From the NCBI GenBank assembly GCA_033675545.1, contig JAWDGP010006598.1, positions 297,501 through 361,500 on the forward strand: a DNA stretch of 64,000 nt, in the 5' to 3' direction. The stretch comes from Elysia crispata. Lineage: Eukaryota > Mollusca > Gastropoda > Plakobranchidae. Position numbers and translations under genes: made by a program. This document shows positions 34,521 to 48,594 of the stretch, piece by piece. The notes under the pieces were generated by a model. That model saw only the letters and a list, made by a program, of their open reading frames with translations, ran no database searches and had not been told where the DNA came from. Position 1 is the first letter of the stretch, and each line of letters opens with the position of its first letter.

Positions 34521-35619
34521 TTTTTGAGAACGTTAAACTTGTACAATATTTTCCTTCTATAAATTATAGTCCTCATATCAGTAGAGCCGGATATTCATTC
34601 GACATGGTCGAGGATAAAATAGTTTACTTGATTGTAAACAAAAATGTTAATGAAATGCAGAAAAGTAAATTGTAGAAACTTTGGTACTGAAAAAAATATA
34701 CGCGTACTAATTCACAAGAAAGAAGGTGGAATAGTCATTTGCGTCACATATAAAGATAGCGAAATATTTCAACCGATGCTCAATTGTAATTTCAATTTTT
34801 GCTGCGAAATACTTTTTTTAATTATTATCCAGCTTATCAAGTCTAAATAAAGTCTTTTTCATCAACGGAGCGTTACATTCGCATCTTCAAATAAATCGAA
34901 TACACGGAATATTGATTTAGACATTATACAAACATTTGGACAATAATCGTCAATAAAAATTAAATTCCAGTTCAAAATCAGTACAAGTTGGAAATGTGTT
35001 AAGTATTCACGTACTATCTATTTTTAAGTAAAAACGCCACCAAAGTATGGGATCAGAGCAAATTCTTTGAACTTCCCAATAAAATTTTTCTATATTACTG
35101 GAGCGCTCAGAAAAAAGATGGGATCCCTTAAGGTAAAAAGTTCACAAAAAGATAGTGTCAGACAACCGAGATAAGAATAGATTATCAACAGTACGGAAAA
35201 TAGTCAAAGCTAGGTGTCTGTCAGTCTCACAGTATGATTATATTTAATTAAAGCGCCTTTGACACGAAATTCTCATAGACTTGTATCTCTCCGATATAAA
35301 AGGGAATACGCATGAAGCCGGGGAATCTCCCAACTCCCTGACCTACCGGCGAAGTACAACTCAAATATTTGAAACTGTGGTTTATGAGGAGACTTATCAC
35401 AATACTACTGCTGTCACTCCAGTTTGGGATGAGAAGTAAGAATAAAACAATGAGAAGAATTCAATATGTCAAACTCGTTAATTTATTCATATCTTCATCG
35501 AAGCGCCTTGTTCGACCCAGAAAATTACCTGTAAATCAGCCACAAGCTAAATGTTTTCTTTCATTAACTTCCCGTTCCTCGAGTGTCCCGAACAGTATGA
35601 TATGGAGGCGGTTGGTTTC

Positions 35620-35765
35620 CGTCAAGCCACGAATGGGGCTGATTAGATGAGATCAAACGCTCACCACCAGATGTCTCGGCCAGGAATCAAACCAAGACCT
35701 TTCATAATTATGTAAATCGAATGTTCTACGCACTGAGCTGTTTGACGCCTTAACCACGATAAAGA
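35620..35765 (-). mobile_element. tRNA-derived SINE (head visible)
   Basis: On the minus strand the sequence starts gtggttaaggcgtcaaacag, with an A-box-like cagctcagtgcgtagaac (about 35723-35741) and, 33 bases on, a B-box-like ggtttgattcc (35683-35693). That spacing is tRNA-like, but the cloverleaf is not intact. Tail and family were not determined. Confidence 0.65.
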
Positions 35766-36443
35766 TATCGTAACGTTAAATTTATATGTTATTTACTTTT
35801 TGTATTCACATAGAGAGGAAAATCACATGGAACAGAGAAACTTGTTCCAATCAACGTCTGGAAACAGCCGGGAAATTCAATTTCAGAAAAAAAAAAGAAT
35901 TCTATATTCAGTTCGGTAGTCCACAGTCCCGCAGACCGGACCCGCTGTGAAAGTCCAGAGAGAGCTGACCCCATCTGATCACTTGGCGACATTCTCAGAA
36001 CCCCCAAAATAATTCCGGTTTATGAATACCAGACTACACCTAATAGAGCTAGAGGCATCAAAGATTGACATGATTGTGGGGTCGAGCGCCGCAAAAGTGA
36101 AATCCCAAAGACCGAAGCAGCTCTCAAGTCAGACATCAATCTGTACTAACAAATTGTTCTCGCCGTCTTTATCAGACTTTGATTTTCCTATTTACTTAAA
36201 AAAAGCCTTGCAATCCTGATAGAACTGCGTGGATAAGATATCGATCAGAAAAACGATGTGTAAACTGCCAAAGCGGAAGCGTCACGAAACCGAAACCTTG
36301 AAATTAGGACAAAAATGTGAGAATGTGGGCGACTAGGACCATCCAAACTGCTTAGGACTCGCTCTATGAAGGATTCTGAAACTGACTTTTTTCTTTTTGA
36401 GAAAGATTATAAGAATAGCTAAATGCCTTCTCCTTCCAAGGCC

Positions 36444-36448
<5 letters not shown>

Positions 36449-36474
<26 letters not shown>

Positions 36475-36492
36475 ACTCTCACTCTCTCTCTC
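36449..36492. repeat. Poly-C and (CT)n tract
   Basis: A run of C followed by CT units with two CACT interruptions. Confidence 0.85.
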
Positions 36493-36499
36493 ATTCCTC

Positions 36500-39400
36500 A
36501 TCTCCCCACAGTTTCCTCTTGCCACTCATAGGCGCGCCCAGCCTTTTACTCAATATTTCCGTTAAATCATGATTAAACAGACTCATCTTTCGAGTTTCAC
36601 TCTTGTTTCAGCACGTTAAGGTGCAGGTTAGTGACATGCAGGTGAGTTACGTGCTGTTACCATGCGAAAAATAAAAATAAAAATAAAAAATGCAATGCCA
36701 ATACAATGGTGAAACTTACAACAAAAGCGCCCACTTGGTCGAGGATAAAAACTTTATTCTTTCTGCCTTAAAAGCATGCATGTGTGGAAAATATAGCTAG
36801 GTCTATTAAGTCGATGCTTGTTTCAAATATTGGGCGTAAAGGTATCAAAATTTAGCCTTTGACCAAAACGTTTTACTTTCAGGAGAAGGCCGCACAACAG
36901 CCCAACCCTAAAAAAATAAACTAACATAAAATATCCCTCCCCCCTTCCCAAAAAAACAACACCCCATCCCCCCTACAAAAACCACTGATCATTAATGCAT
37001 ACCTAGGATCCCACACAGTTTCCGTTTCCAAACATAATTTTATGGAGAAAAAGTTCAATACTCGAATGAAGGGTGTCCTCAATAGACGCAAGTGACCTAC
37101 TGAAATTTGAATAATTCAGCTCGAAAAAAAAATTAAGTTTCGATCCGCTGTAAATGAGGCTAAAAATAGAAACAACGAGGAACGGTACCCAGGGCATGTT
37201 GGCTTGATGAGATCGGGCGCCAAATACTGATATACAGCTGAAAGAAATAACGATATAAACAAACCTTGTTTGACAGAACAGAAAAGTGAAAAAAAAAGCC
37301 TCCGTCGATTTTCGCCAAATATATCAAACTGCTCTTGCCGAACCAAAGTTTCAAGAAGAAGGCAGGTAATCCAATTTCAAAATATAAAGAAAAAAACATA
37401 CGCTTTAAAAAACATTGAGCGGTGCCTCAAATCAAGATTCAGTCCATACTTTAACGAGCTCGCTTTTTCATGGTTCTCTACGAAAACTATGTGTTGACAT
37501 CCCTCCGCTAATATAATAAGCTGGACGTAATAAATCGGGTGAAAAAAACAAAACAAAACGATAAGTAATCTTAAATATGAAAAAAAAATATTGCGTCAGA
37601 GCTAATCTTATCAAATGGACATTTTAAACTGGCCATATTTATGTTTTGCATCCATTAAAAGAACATGAAACCACAGCTGGTGTCACACTCAAAACGCATA
37701 ACGAATGGAAAATATTTTCATCATGTTTAACACTTTTTCCTTTTCCCAAACAACCTTCGCGAAACTGTTTTTATGAACTTTGGGTACAAGACGACAACAA
37801 GAAATAAAGTGATAGATTAAACGATTGAGTCACATAGAGATGAAGAGACGGAAAGAGACAGAGGGCACACAGATAAAATAACTTACATACCGACATATAC
37901 AGACAAGAAAAGATCAAGACAGATAGAGATAGTAACAGAGGAAAGAGAATTTTCTTTACACTGTGAGACAATTTAGAAGAGAATGACGCAATAATTTTTG
38001 CATTTTAACAACTGACTGAATCCACACAAACAGCCGAAGATCAAAGAACCACCAGTAGAATAATAACAGGCATTACTGAGGGTAAAGTGTAGCTACGCTA
38101 TCCGACCCGAGACAGCTCTTTTCGGGTAAAAGACGATAACTCGTAAGTGTACTTAATTAAGATTACTTGTGGTCCAATGGTGAAAAAAAAAAACAAACAA
38201 CAAAATAACAAAAAACACTCATTCATTTCGATGTAACAGCATGATTACAGGTCTTACTTTCCGGTGAGGTCTTACAAAAAAAAAAAAAAAAAATGTGATA
38301 TTGGTCCTTATCTACATATCAAACGGCTTGGAGTAACCCATGTGGCGAGACCCTAAATCCACTCAGCGACAGTGTGGGGGTCAACTAGAGAGCAATGATG
38401 CTGTCGGTAGCATAATGGACGTTATTAAAACCAAATACACAAGGGATTTTCTTTAGTTATTTCCTGAATCACTTTAATAATACAGAGAAAATTTGATATC
38501 ATAGCTTCCCTGGTAACTTTAAATAATTCCTTCAGTCCAGAACTATTTGAAATTCAGTCAATCGAAAGAACAGTAATCCTGATAAAAGTGCGAATCTTAA
38601 GTTTCAATAGTCATGACAGAAATTGTGGTGTGTTTTTTCGTAGATAACAAAATGTCTGTGAGGGGACGGGTTTTAAAGAATGTCTCCTTGCAGTTTTCTC
38701 TACACATAACGTGTAGAGAAATTTATGCGGTATTATAAAAGCATGAAAAGAATAAAACAAAAAAAATATTTAGAAGAAAAAAAATCAGTTGTCACAAATT
38801 TCGAGTTGAAAATCGACGGAATATTTACTCAGTAAATGTTCATGTTGTTCATCAAGAAAATAAAAGAATTCAGATTTAGCCTTCTCCTGACACAGAGTTG
38901 TAGGAGGCAGTGACGATAAACACACAGATAATTTTTAGAAAGTAGAATAGAACATCATCTTACGTCAGATTTTTTTTTCATGTTTGAACATTTATTCTCT
39001 GCAGGTGCGGGAGTGAAGTAGACTCTCCTGATATAATTTTTTAATTACAACACACTGGACTCCTTTGTTTTTAGGCACAGAGAGTATTCTTATCTCTAAG
39101 TAAGCGTCCACCAATAGATTATGTTGCAAGGCAGCCTTCTGCTTAAAACCTATTACCAACCGTTACTGCGAAAGAACTTTTTAACAATTGTCTCAAACCT
39201 GTTGTTTTCTTTCTCAAGCAGTCGCATAGAATGTATAAAATTTTCTCTGATTTAGCATCTAAATGTTCCTTGAAGTAAGTAGATTAAAGAATTAAAAATA
39301 TTGAAAATTATCTGATTTATTTTTTTCTGTTATCCTGATAGGCTGAATATTGTTCAATTAAAGAGAGGAAACTCGGTTGCCTACCTAAAGCTTATAATTT

Positions 39401-39655
39401 AATAGTTCCTGAAGGTTCTTTGTTAATACAAGTGAAAAACAAAGTTACGCAAAACCATATAATAGGTTTAAGGGAGTTTTGTTGATCTCATTTCACACCC
39501 TCCCTCTCCGATACACACATTCCCAGAGAGGATAAAAATAGCTAATGAATGAGGCAAGATTAGCTTACCCGTCATCAACACTAGCACATACTGCAGTACC
39601 CATTCTGACTATCCCTTTTCTGTAAACAATACCTAAGGTTTTTCAAACCCATAAC
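36500..39655. other. Intergenic, no gene seen
   Basis: AT-rich with many short A tracts; no open frame of interest. Confidence 0.55.
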
Positions 39656-39660
39656 TAACG

Positions 39661-39870
<210 letters not shown>

Positions 39871-39949
39871 CACAGATTTTAACATTCTCCAACGACTCCA
39901 AGGTTTGGGCTCGATGTCAACCAAGCTTAGTAGAGGATTTGACACGAGT

Positions 39950-40995
39950 CTGAGCTATCGCGGGCTCACAAAAGGATTATAGTTTATCCTTCTTCAGGCA
40001 AGCTGAACAGATTAAACCCTGTGGGCCAAGCAGGTCTCTAGCATGCCACGATCTTCCTTCATGAATTCAAATTTTAAGATAACGCTCACCTAGATGGCAA
40101 AACTGAGCTCACGTTGAAAAGCTGAATTGATTAGCCTCTGTCGCTCTTAAAAGAGCTGAACACAGAAACTTTCTGTTGAGATGGTAAACTTGACCCTAAG
40201 TTGGCCAATGCAAAGTCAGATTAGCCTCTATCGGATAATAAAAACTAATCCCCGTCGGGCAATATATAGCTGAGCAGATAAGCTTTCACCTGGATGGGAA
40301 AACCGGGCCCCCCATCGGCTAGCGCAGAGCTTTAAATATTAACCTTCCCCTGATTAACAGTTTGAGCCCCCATCAGGCATTGTAGAGCTGTAGAGATTAG
40401 TCTCCTCCTAGATCGCATAATTGAGTCGCCGTCGGGCTGTCAAGAGCACGATTGATGGGCTTGACGGTCATTACACAGCTTAATAGAAAAAAACTTTCCA
40501 TTGAGATGGTAAAGCAGATTGACTACTCTCTGAGATAACAAATATGAGTCCAGTCAGGCAATGCACAGCTCAACCAATTAGCCTACCAAATAGGAATTTG
40601 AGACCATATCGGTATATACAGATCGAAACAGATTCGGCTCGGTATTTGTTTGCTGCTTGATTTGGCCTCTCAACAACAGTGTGATCTAAAGTCTATCAGA
40701 TCAATGCTAATCCCGCGTCGATGAGGGGAAAGGGTGTCGGAAGTGAAGCGATGAGCCCTAAAACTTATCTACCGACCGTGTGGAGCTCGGACTTCAGCCC
40801 CCGTCGAAGCCTCCATCAAACGTAACAAAATTGTCCCCTGTCGGGCATCACAACGCTGAAAATTACCTGTGCCTTGGATTGTAAACAAGAGTCTCTATTG
40901 GCCAGTAAAATAGATCAGCCATCGTTGGGGATTGCAAACAGAATACCATCCAGTTTGGGATGGTACCCTTGAACTTCCGTCGGGCAGAGCAGATC
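39950..40995. repeat. Degenerate ~70-bp tandem family
   Basis: A phrase of the form agagctga..agattagcctc..tggatggtaaa..tgagcccccgtcgggca recurs at irregular 60-80 base steps across about 1 kb, with heavy divergence between copies. A SINE-like block (40620-40810) sits inside. Related phrases occur at 34.4 kb. Confidence 0.65.
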
Positions 40996-41802
40996 TGAAT
41001 AGACTGATCTATTTATCATTTACAAATTACATCAAAATAAATTAAACTATGAAGAATCCACTTTTGAATACTGTCTGTCCACTCGGAAAGATCCATCCTA
41101 ATTGAGACGGCATTCCATTTTGCAGCTGGATGGTAAGTGTTGGTATGGATCATTCTGTGTGAACTTCACAACATTTGCCTAGCAGCATCTGAGGGAAAAA
41201 AAATGTTTAAAACAATTCTTAGTAAACGTTTAAGTATTCATTGATTAATCGTCTTATGGCTTTATAACATGCAGAATTTTCTGCCATCGCGATTAGTTTT
41301 TGCTTCTTCGAGCCATGCACCAACGACAAGGACCCTTTTTCCTTAAAGCAATGGAAAGTCTGAAGGTTGAAAAGTTATCGCAGACTGTTGGGTTCGAACA
41401 GTGTGAGTGCATAGACCAAGTTACTGCCTGTACTTACCAAAATTTACCACTAATCATTGGGTCGATGAAAACATCGATTTGCAGAATGCGATAGATTGTC
41501 TTTGCCTTCAGCAGTTGATAAATTTTTACACCTATTTCGGACTTACAAATCAAACAGTTCTGAATAAATGAGAGGAAATAATCTGATACTCCATATTTTA
41601 TAAATTTAATACAATATACTAGAATTAAAAAAAATAATTATTGGAATGGTATTTCCTTAAAAAATATAGTTGTGCACTTGAAGCACTACCAAGCTTTACA
41701 TATAAACTTAAAAGCAAGAATGGCATTTGTGTAACAGTTTTGGACTTTACCCTTGTGATGGCGTGACCATCACTACTTGGCAAAGTAAAATTGTTCAAAG
41801 AT

Positions 41803-41858
41803 TTTTTTTTTTTTTTTTTTTTTTGGGGGGGGGGGGGGGAGGAAAGGGGAGAGACACG
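41803..41858. repeat. Poly-T / poly-G tract
   Basis: About 20 T followed by about 15 G, then a G/A-rich stretch. Confidence 0.9.
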
Positions 41859-42294
41859 ATAGAGGAAATGAAAGGGAATAGTAGGCTTCTCCACCTTGCT
41901 GATACTTCTAGCCGCGAGGTTTAATTCTTTTTGCACTGATGTCCACTGCCTTAATCTAGTCTGGGTCTTTCCAGAGCTAGATTTATATACTTGGCGCAGG
42001 CAGAATATGAGCAGAAGTTGGAGCTCACGTTATATTATGCGCTTAGATGTAGCAATTTAACTCGCTCAGGTCAAACATTTCTTAATGCAGTGTGAAGTTG
42101 AGTCTTTAGAGTTTGGGTTCGAACTAGCGAGGTAGATCCCTGACGTTGTCGGGGAGAGAGAGAGTGAGCCATATGCTTACTCCCAGTACATAGACATAAC
42201 TTACCTAAATCACACAGACGTCGATTCTGAGAAGCAGTCATAGAGACATATAAAATGCAAAAAAAAAAAAAACAACCGACAAGGACACTGTCCG

Positions 42295-42478
<184 letters not shown>

Positions 42479-42599
42479 GGGTTTACAGGAAAAGGTAAAA
42501 TAGTACAGACACAAAGATAGACGACGAGAAAGGAAAAGAAATTGAAAGAAAAACACTAAGATACAAATAGAGGCGGAGAGAGAAAGTGAACATGTAAAC

Positions 42600-43780
42600 T
42601 TTATTTTGCCAGATCATCAATCAAAAAATATGCCCTGGTCATTTTCTCAGGTTTTGTCTATGACCTTTGACCATAATCTCTCTGATTCTGACTTCGCTGC
42701 GGCTGAAATGCAGCGATGATCCAGATAACAAAGTCAGTGCTGTCTTGTCAGGCCAAGAGGAACTCCTGGTGAGAAAAATAAACAGACACTCAAATAGAAA
42801 ATGGATGGGGAAAATATAAGGAACGTCCAGTAAAAGCGAACTAATTTTTTTATTTTTTTTTTTAAATTGAAGTATTTGGATCGTCCTATAAAATAATTGT
42901 TTTTTGTAATAGTTTAAATTTTAATTGTCATTTTTATTTTGTCGACTTTATTTGGCCTGATTTTAATATCAGATTTTTAAAGCTACAAAAAACTAGGTCT
43001 ACACCAGGAATACACAAAAAAAAAAATACGTTATTGCCTCTAAATTTTTCTTTCACGTAACCAGTTTATAACTTTCTAACTAAACTTTTTTCTCTTTATT
43101 TTCATTTTAAATAAACTCGTCAAACGTACCAACCCATACTTTACCTTTAAAACTGTTTCCTCTTGATCATCCTTGCGGATTTTTATAGAGGTTAAACTAG
43201 ATGCTGTATACCTTTAGGAGCTTTTCTTGTTGTGTACCAGTACTCATTGCTGGCCCAAGAGTCAAGGTGAAGGTCAAGCTGGGAGAAGGGAGAGGGGGTC
43301 AAGAGAGACAGCAAATTAAACTGACCAGAAAGCAAAGAATAAAAAAATCACCGTAAATTTGCTCTGGGTATGGGTACCATAAGTAGACAACTGCAGTTTG
43401 ACAGAAACAGATACATCGAAAGCAAGCCTTGGAGATTTTTCAACTATTTCAGGGCATCTTATATAATAAAGGTATTTACGTGCCAAGGAACGGCCTATGA
43501 ATTTTAAATTATACTGAATTATTAAAATCGTGCTGTTGAAAGAAATGTTCAATACTGCCATCAACTTAATCATCTACATGTAGGAAACCTTTCTCTGGCA
43601 AACATTTCCCTTAGAGAGTCATGTGGCCACTTCAACAACGTCTGCCCACAACTGGAACTTAAGGCACCTCGCGTATTTTTCATGGCTGGCTCAGAGATGT
43701 TAGGGCTTTTGCTTCGGAACGGCGACATCCAGGATCTGATAAAGGGACGTAAAAACAGTTTTAAATACAGTAAAAAAAAG
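42600..43780. other. Intergenic, no gene seen
   Basis: AT-rich; nothing recognised on either strand. Confidence 0.5.
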
Positions 43781-43784
43781 GGAG

Positions 43785-43788
<4 letters not shown>

Positions 43789-43847
<59 letters not shown>

Positions 43848-43851
43848 GAGG
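43789..43851. repeat. (GA)n microsatellite
   Basis: Pure GA run bordered by GGAGGGGA on both sides. Confidence 0.93.
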
Positions 43852-44044
43852 GGAGAGATTCAGATGGAAAGCGAGATGATTAGGCATAGATGAGATATAA
43901 ATAGATTACGCCATAGCAACGAACCGTTTATTACTAAAAAAAATTGTTTTAACTAAGCATGTTCACTAAAAGAATAACATAATTGCTAGTTCCATGAGGC
44001 CCCTTTACAACAAGATTATCTCAGGCCTTTTACTAAAACAAAAC

Positions 44045-44185
44045 TTAAGCCCCCGTCGGGCATGGCGAGAACTAAAAGGTGAGGCTTTAAAATCACCTAC
44101 CGACCATGTGAACTCGAACCTACGATAATATCCCTGCAGATACCAGGGTCAATGTTCTATGCCCTTAGCCACCATTCTCCGGTGG
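44045..44185 (-). mobile_element. tRNA-derived SINE
   Basis: On the minus strand: gaatggtggctaagggcata is A-box-like (about 44155-44176) and aggttcgagttcac is B-box-like (about 44108-44121), about 35 bases apart. These are followed by a body with atggtcggtaggtgattt and gcccgacggggg shared with copies at 33.5, 34.3 and 40.7 kb. Confidence 0.65.
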
Positions 44186-44737
44186 GACATTTATAAGCGA
44201 TATTCACACATAATGATTTTAGCACTCGACTTTAGTCCCATGAAGTGAGGAGTTTACTTTGGTAAATCTTCGGTTTTCTTAAATCTAACTCACATCAATA
44301 AGACTTAGTGCATACTTAGCTTATAATCTCTATAGTCATCTTAGTAAAGAAAAAGTCGATATATTAAGCCAAGACTATATCTCGCATGTTTAAGCTTGTA
44401 CTCTTTTAAACACTTTCATTAAAAATGTTTTTTATCATTGTATTATCCAGAACAAAGGAATGATCCTCCACGTTGTTCATGGATTCTTCAGCCATCTAAG
44501 GAGCGGGCTCGACCAGGCACACCGACCACAACTCTTCGTCCACTAGGAAGACGCTTGGGATTTTTTAAACTTAAAACTGATGAATTAAAAACAAGATTTT
44601 TCACTGGGCTGTTCGTTTATGATACATTATAAGGGTGACAGAAATCCCTCGCAGTGGTTTCTATTAGAAAACTTCTATTGCCTTTCAGCTAACACCACGA
44701 TAGATTCAGGATTATTTTCCAAATGTATAAGATTAAT

Positions 44738-44968
44738 GTAAAATAAAGAATCAATCTAGTTACCAGCCCTCGTGCAGCCTACCATAAATAAAGAATCAAT
44801 CTATTTACCAGCCCTCGCGCAGCCTACCATAAATAAAGAATCAATCTATTTACCAGCCCTCGCGCAGCCTACCATAAATAAAGAATCAATCTAGTTACCA
44901 GCCCTCGCGCAGCCTGCCATAAATAAAGAATCAATCTAGTTACCAGCCCTCGCGCAGCCTACCCTAGA
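44738..44968. repeat. 45-bp minisatellite, about 5 copies
   Basis: Unit aaataaagaatcaatctatt followed by taccagccctcgcgcagcct and accat. Copies differ at one to three positions (g/t at aatctagtt versus aatctattt, cgtgc versus cgcgc). Confidence 0.95.
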
Positions 44969-44999
44969 TAAAGAAGCATGCAGGACCGGTGACTGAAGA

Positions 45000-45067
45000 G
45001 ATTTCATTATTTTTCAAGCCCAAACCTGTTCGAGATTTCATTATTTTTCAAGCCCAAACCTGTTCGA
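45000..45067. repeat. 34-bp tandem duplication
   Basis: gagatttcattatttttcaa followed by gcccaaacctgttc occurs twice back to back with no differences seen. Confidence 0.92.
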
Positions 45068-45499
45068 GTGATGACCTCAGACCTTTGAGATTTAGGACAG
45101 GAACCTTAATATATAAGTCTTAAAACGAATCGCAGAAAGAGCAAAAAAAAAGGGGATGTCGCGATTATGTTCATTAATTTTGGTATATTAGTTTTCCGTA
45201 ATGGATGAAGCAGCAAAAGCTGGCTATTTCTTAGTTCGACTGGTTCAGATTTGTTGCTATTTCTTTTCATTTCTCCAAGCTTTGTAGGTTTGCCTAATCT
45301 AAAATTATTGACAAACGCGTGGGAACCTCGTTCAGTTATATATTCAATTTACAGGTTGTCCATTTGCAACCATTTGTTTGTTGTTGTTTTTTTTAATATC
45401 GTCTCGCGAGAAAAGAAATTTAAAGCAGCTCATTGATGTTGTGATTAAAACATCTATTAGGCAAAGCTATTTAAATGAAAAAAAATTAGGTATGAGCTA

Positions 45500-47710
45500 A
45501 TCTTAGATTTGATACAACATATACAAATTCAAGAGAGCTATCAGAGGAAAACTGAAAAGCTATCAGAGGAGAGAGAGATCTTCGAGTAGGAGTAAAAAAG
45601 TCAAGAAATTAATGGCTTGAGGCCATAGATCTGAGGGAAACACAGGATAACTACTTGAAGCTTAAGGAGTAAGAGTGAAAGGCGAAAAGAAAACAAGAAA
45701 AAGGATAATATGGGGAAAAAGAGAGCGACTTGAGAAAAACAAAAGTAAACTAATGGGACACATCTGATAAAGGGGAAAAAAGAAAAGAAAAACTGGAGGT
45801 TACCTTTTTTTCTCAAAACGATGCAGGAGCACTGGAGGCAGCCGATTCAAGATCGCAAGAGAAGGGATAAGAAATGACCTAGTTAAAAGAAAAACGAAGA
45901 AAAGGACTGAATGCGAGAAATATGAGGAAAATTGAAGAGAACTATTGAAAGCAAGAGAATTAAAGAACAAAGAAAAATTCTAGACAATTGATTTGGCATA
46001 AACAAAAGAAAACTAATGGAAATCAGTCGACAGAGGAAATGGAAGGTGAGAAAAAGAGACTACCGAAAAGGAGAAAAAATAAAATAAAATAAAGAAAACT
46101 TGAGGCCGCTGATTTGGGAATAACAAATAGAACTAATGGAAGTCATTCGAAAAAGGAGAAAAAAAAGGTGAGGAAAATCAGAGCTCACACATTCGAGGAA
46201 GATAAAGAATTAATTGAAGCCATTAGATAGATGAAAGACAATGGAGAAACAGAGACCACCGGATGTGACGAAAAAGGAAGTAAAGAGTTGGATACCATAA
46301 AAATGAGGACAGGAAAGAAAAAAAACCCGAAGTCATCAGATAGAGAAAAAGGAAGAGAAGGGTGAGAAGAGAGCGGGTAGGAAGTAAAGGAGGAGACTGG
46401 TTAGGGGCTAGCTGGGAGGAGAAAAGGAGGAGATTGGTAAGAGGCTATGGTATAGGAAAAGAATGAGAATAGTAAGAGACTATGGTATAGGGAAAAAAAG
46501 AGATTAGTTAGAGGCTATGGAATAGAAAAAGGAGGAGATTAAGAGTTTAGCTGGTATGAGGAAAAAAAAAGGAAGAGAAAGGCTCAGAGAACCAGAAATG
46601 GACAAATAGTGAAAGGAAGAGTTACGAGCCATAGACTTTTTTTTTTTATTTCTGATCCTACACCCTCTTGAGGCTAGATGCCTTTCAGGGCCGCAACTTG
46701 TGCGTTCAGCTGCAAACTCAGAGGCAATGACTAAGTGCAATGTCCTTGCAACCTCCGCTTGTTTACAGAGCCAGAGGCAATAACTCAATGCAATGCCATT
46801 GCAACCATTTTTCACAATCCTAGTTGCAAAGAACAAATGCAATGTCATTGCAACCTGCGATGTATCAGAAACCCAGAGGCATTGACTTAGTGCTATGTCA
46901 ATGCAACCTCTGTCTATCCACAAAACTACAGGCAATGACTTGGTGCAATGTCACAGAGACTGTTGGGCTCCAGGACACAGGATAGGCCAGGTCGGGACTA
47001 GATCGCCGCACCTCCGTTCTGTCAGTGTGACCCTCTGCCGCCCTGACAATCTTCTGCATCTGATAGAAGGAGAGGTGAAGAGAAGAGCAGAAAGTTAAAG
47101 AGGTAGACAGGAAATAAGGCTAGATAGGAGGAAAGATGAGGAGAAGAGCTGAAAGCTACCGGAGAGGAAGGCGGGAAAAGAATGAGTGGATAGGAGGAAA
47201 AATGAGGAGAAGGGCTGAAAGTCACGAGAGAGAAAGACGGTAAAAGAATGAGTGGATAGGAGGAAAAATGAGGAGCAGAGCGGAAAGTCTCTAGAGTGAT
47301 AGATAGAAAAAAAAGACCGAATTGAGGAAAGGTGAAGAGGAGAGCTAAAATCTACCAAAGAGTTGGAAAGAGAGAAAAATGGATAGGAGCAAAATAAAAA
47401 GGACTGGAAGGCACCGGAGAGGTAACAATAAACAAAAAGATTGGATAGGAGGAGAAGAGCCGAAAGTCTTTGAGAGATAAAGATGAAAATTAAGACAGAG
47501 AAAATGAGCACAACTTACAGCTGAATCCAACAAATGAGGGAAAAGTAAAAGAGCCGCAAAAGAATACAAGCTAAAAGATTAAGATAAGGGCCGCTGCTCA
47601 TGAAGCAGCTGAAAGGCAAAAAAATTTGAACATTGAAGCGAAAGAAGAAAAGTTGAAACCTAACAGATAGGACAAGAGCAAGAGAGGGTATTAAGCCAAT
47701 ATAATTAAAC
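45500..47710. repeat. Purine-rich domain with degenerate minisatellites
   Basis: The + strand is dominated by G and A over about 2 kb, apart from 46630-47050. Within it, phrases such as gattggtaagaggctatggt (about 46430-46560) and a ~66-base unit with gagtggataggaggaaaaat and gagaagagctgaaagtc (about 47090-47300) repeat imperfectly. The C/T-rich minus strand produces long hydrophobic translations that are not genes. Confidence 0.8.
46680..46955. repeat. 61-bp repeat with a palindromic core, about 5 copies
   Basis: Each unit contains agaggcaatgacttagtgca and a core of the form tgcaatgtcattgca, which is an inverted repeat (TGCAATG with CATTGCA). The copies are diverged. Confidence 0.85.
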
Positions 47711-47832
<122 letters not shown>

Positions 47833-48594
47833 AAGGAATTGAGGAGGCAGTATTTTAAAAAAATTGAGGAAGTCTCGGGTCGAAAAAATAAAAAATAAAT
47901 GAACGAATGGAGCCGAGAGTCATAGGAAGCGAGAAACGGGGAAGAGAACAGCTGGACAGCAGCGGATGCTGGACTGTTCTAAAACCCCAACCACCAACAG
48001 CTTGCCTAGGAGTGTTTACACAGACTCCTGAAAGCACGATTTATTGAGTACTTTTTAAACTAATTTCAGCGTGCAAACCTGCCATTTTAGTGATTTTCGC
48101 CTGTGAAGTTGAGGAAAAACAACAGGTTTTATTTAGAGACATTTTTTAAGTTTAAGAATGAAACATCCACAAACATACCAACAACAGACTAAGTCTAATT
48201 AAAAGTCGTGTTAAAGGTAACAATGAAGAGAAAGGCTGGCAGTGGACAATGTCTGGTGACTTCCGACACATAAAATAATCTGGAAAACTATAGCATAAAA
48301 TTATTTCCCTTGGTGGAAAAAAATTAAGCAATCTACGAGTACTTACGGGAATGTTATATGATCTAACATGCGCAAGAAAAGAAATTTAAATCAAATTATC
48401 AAGTAAATAGGTACGGATAAAAACAAATGAAAGACGACACATGGTAGGTAGAAACTCATTGGGGAGCTAGATAACAGGGAGTCTTCAGAGAAGAAACCCC
48501 CCTTGTAGCAAATGTTTCGGCCCTGAACCTCTGACACTCTAAGGGGGCCGGGCCACACCCAGGTCATGACTCCCAGGTGTCTCCCTGTTATCTT

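Noticed and set aside
44438..44632. 64-codon open frame with a Pro/Arg-rich start
   Set aside because: No family match, no splice context and no signal; it could be a worn transposon piece, but nothing in it can be named.
47022..47569. Hydrophobic minus-strand frames resembling membrane proteins
   Set aside because: C/T-rich complement of the purine domain gives Phe, Leu and Ser by composition alone.
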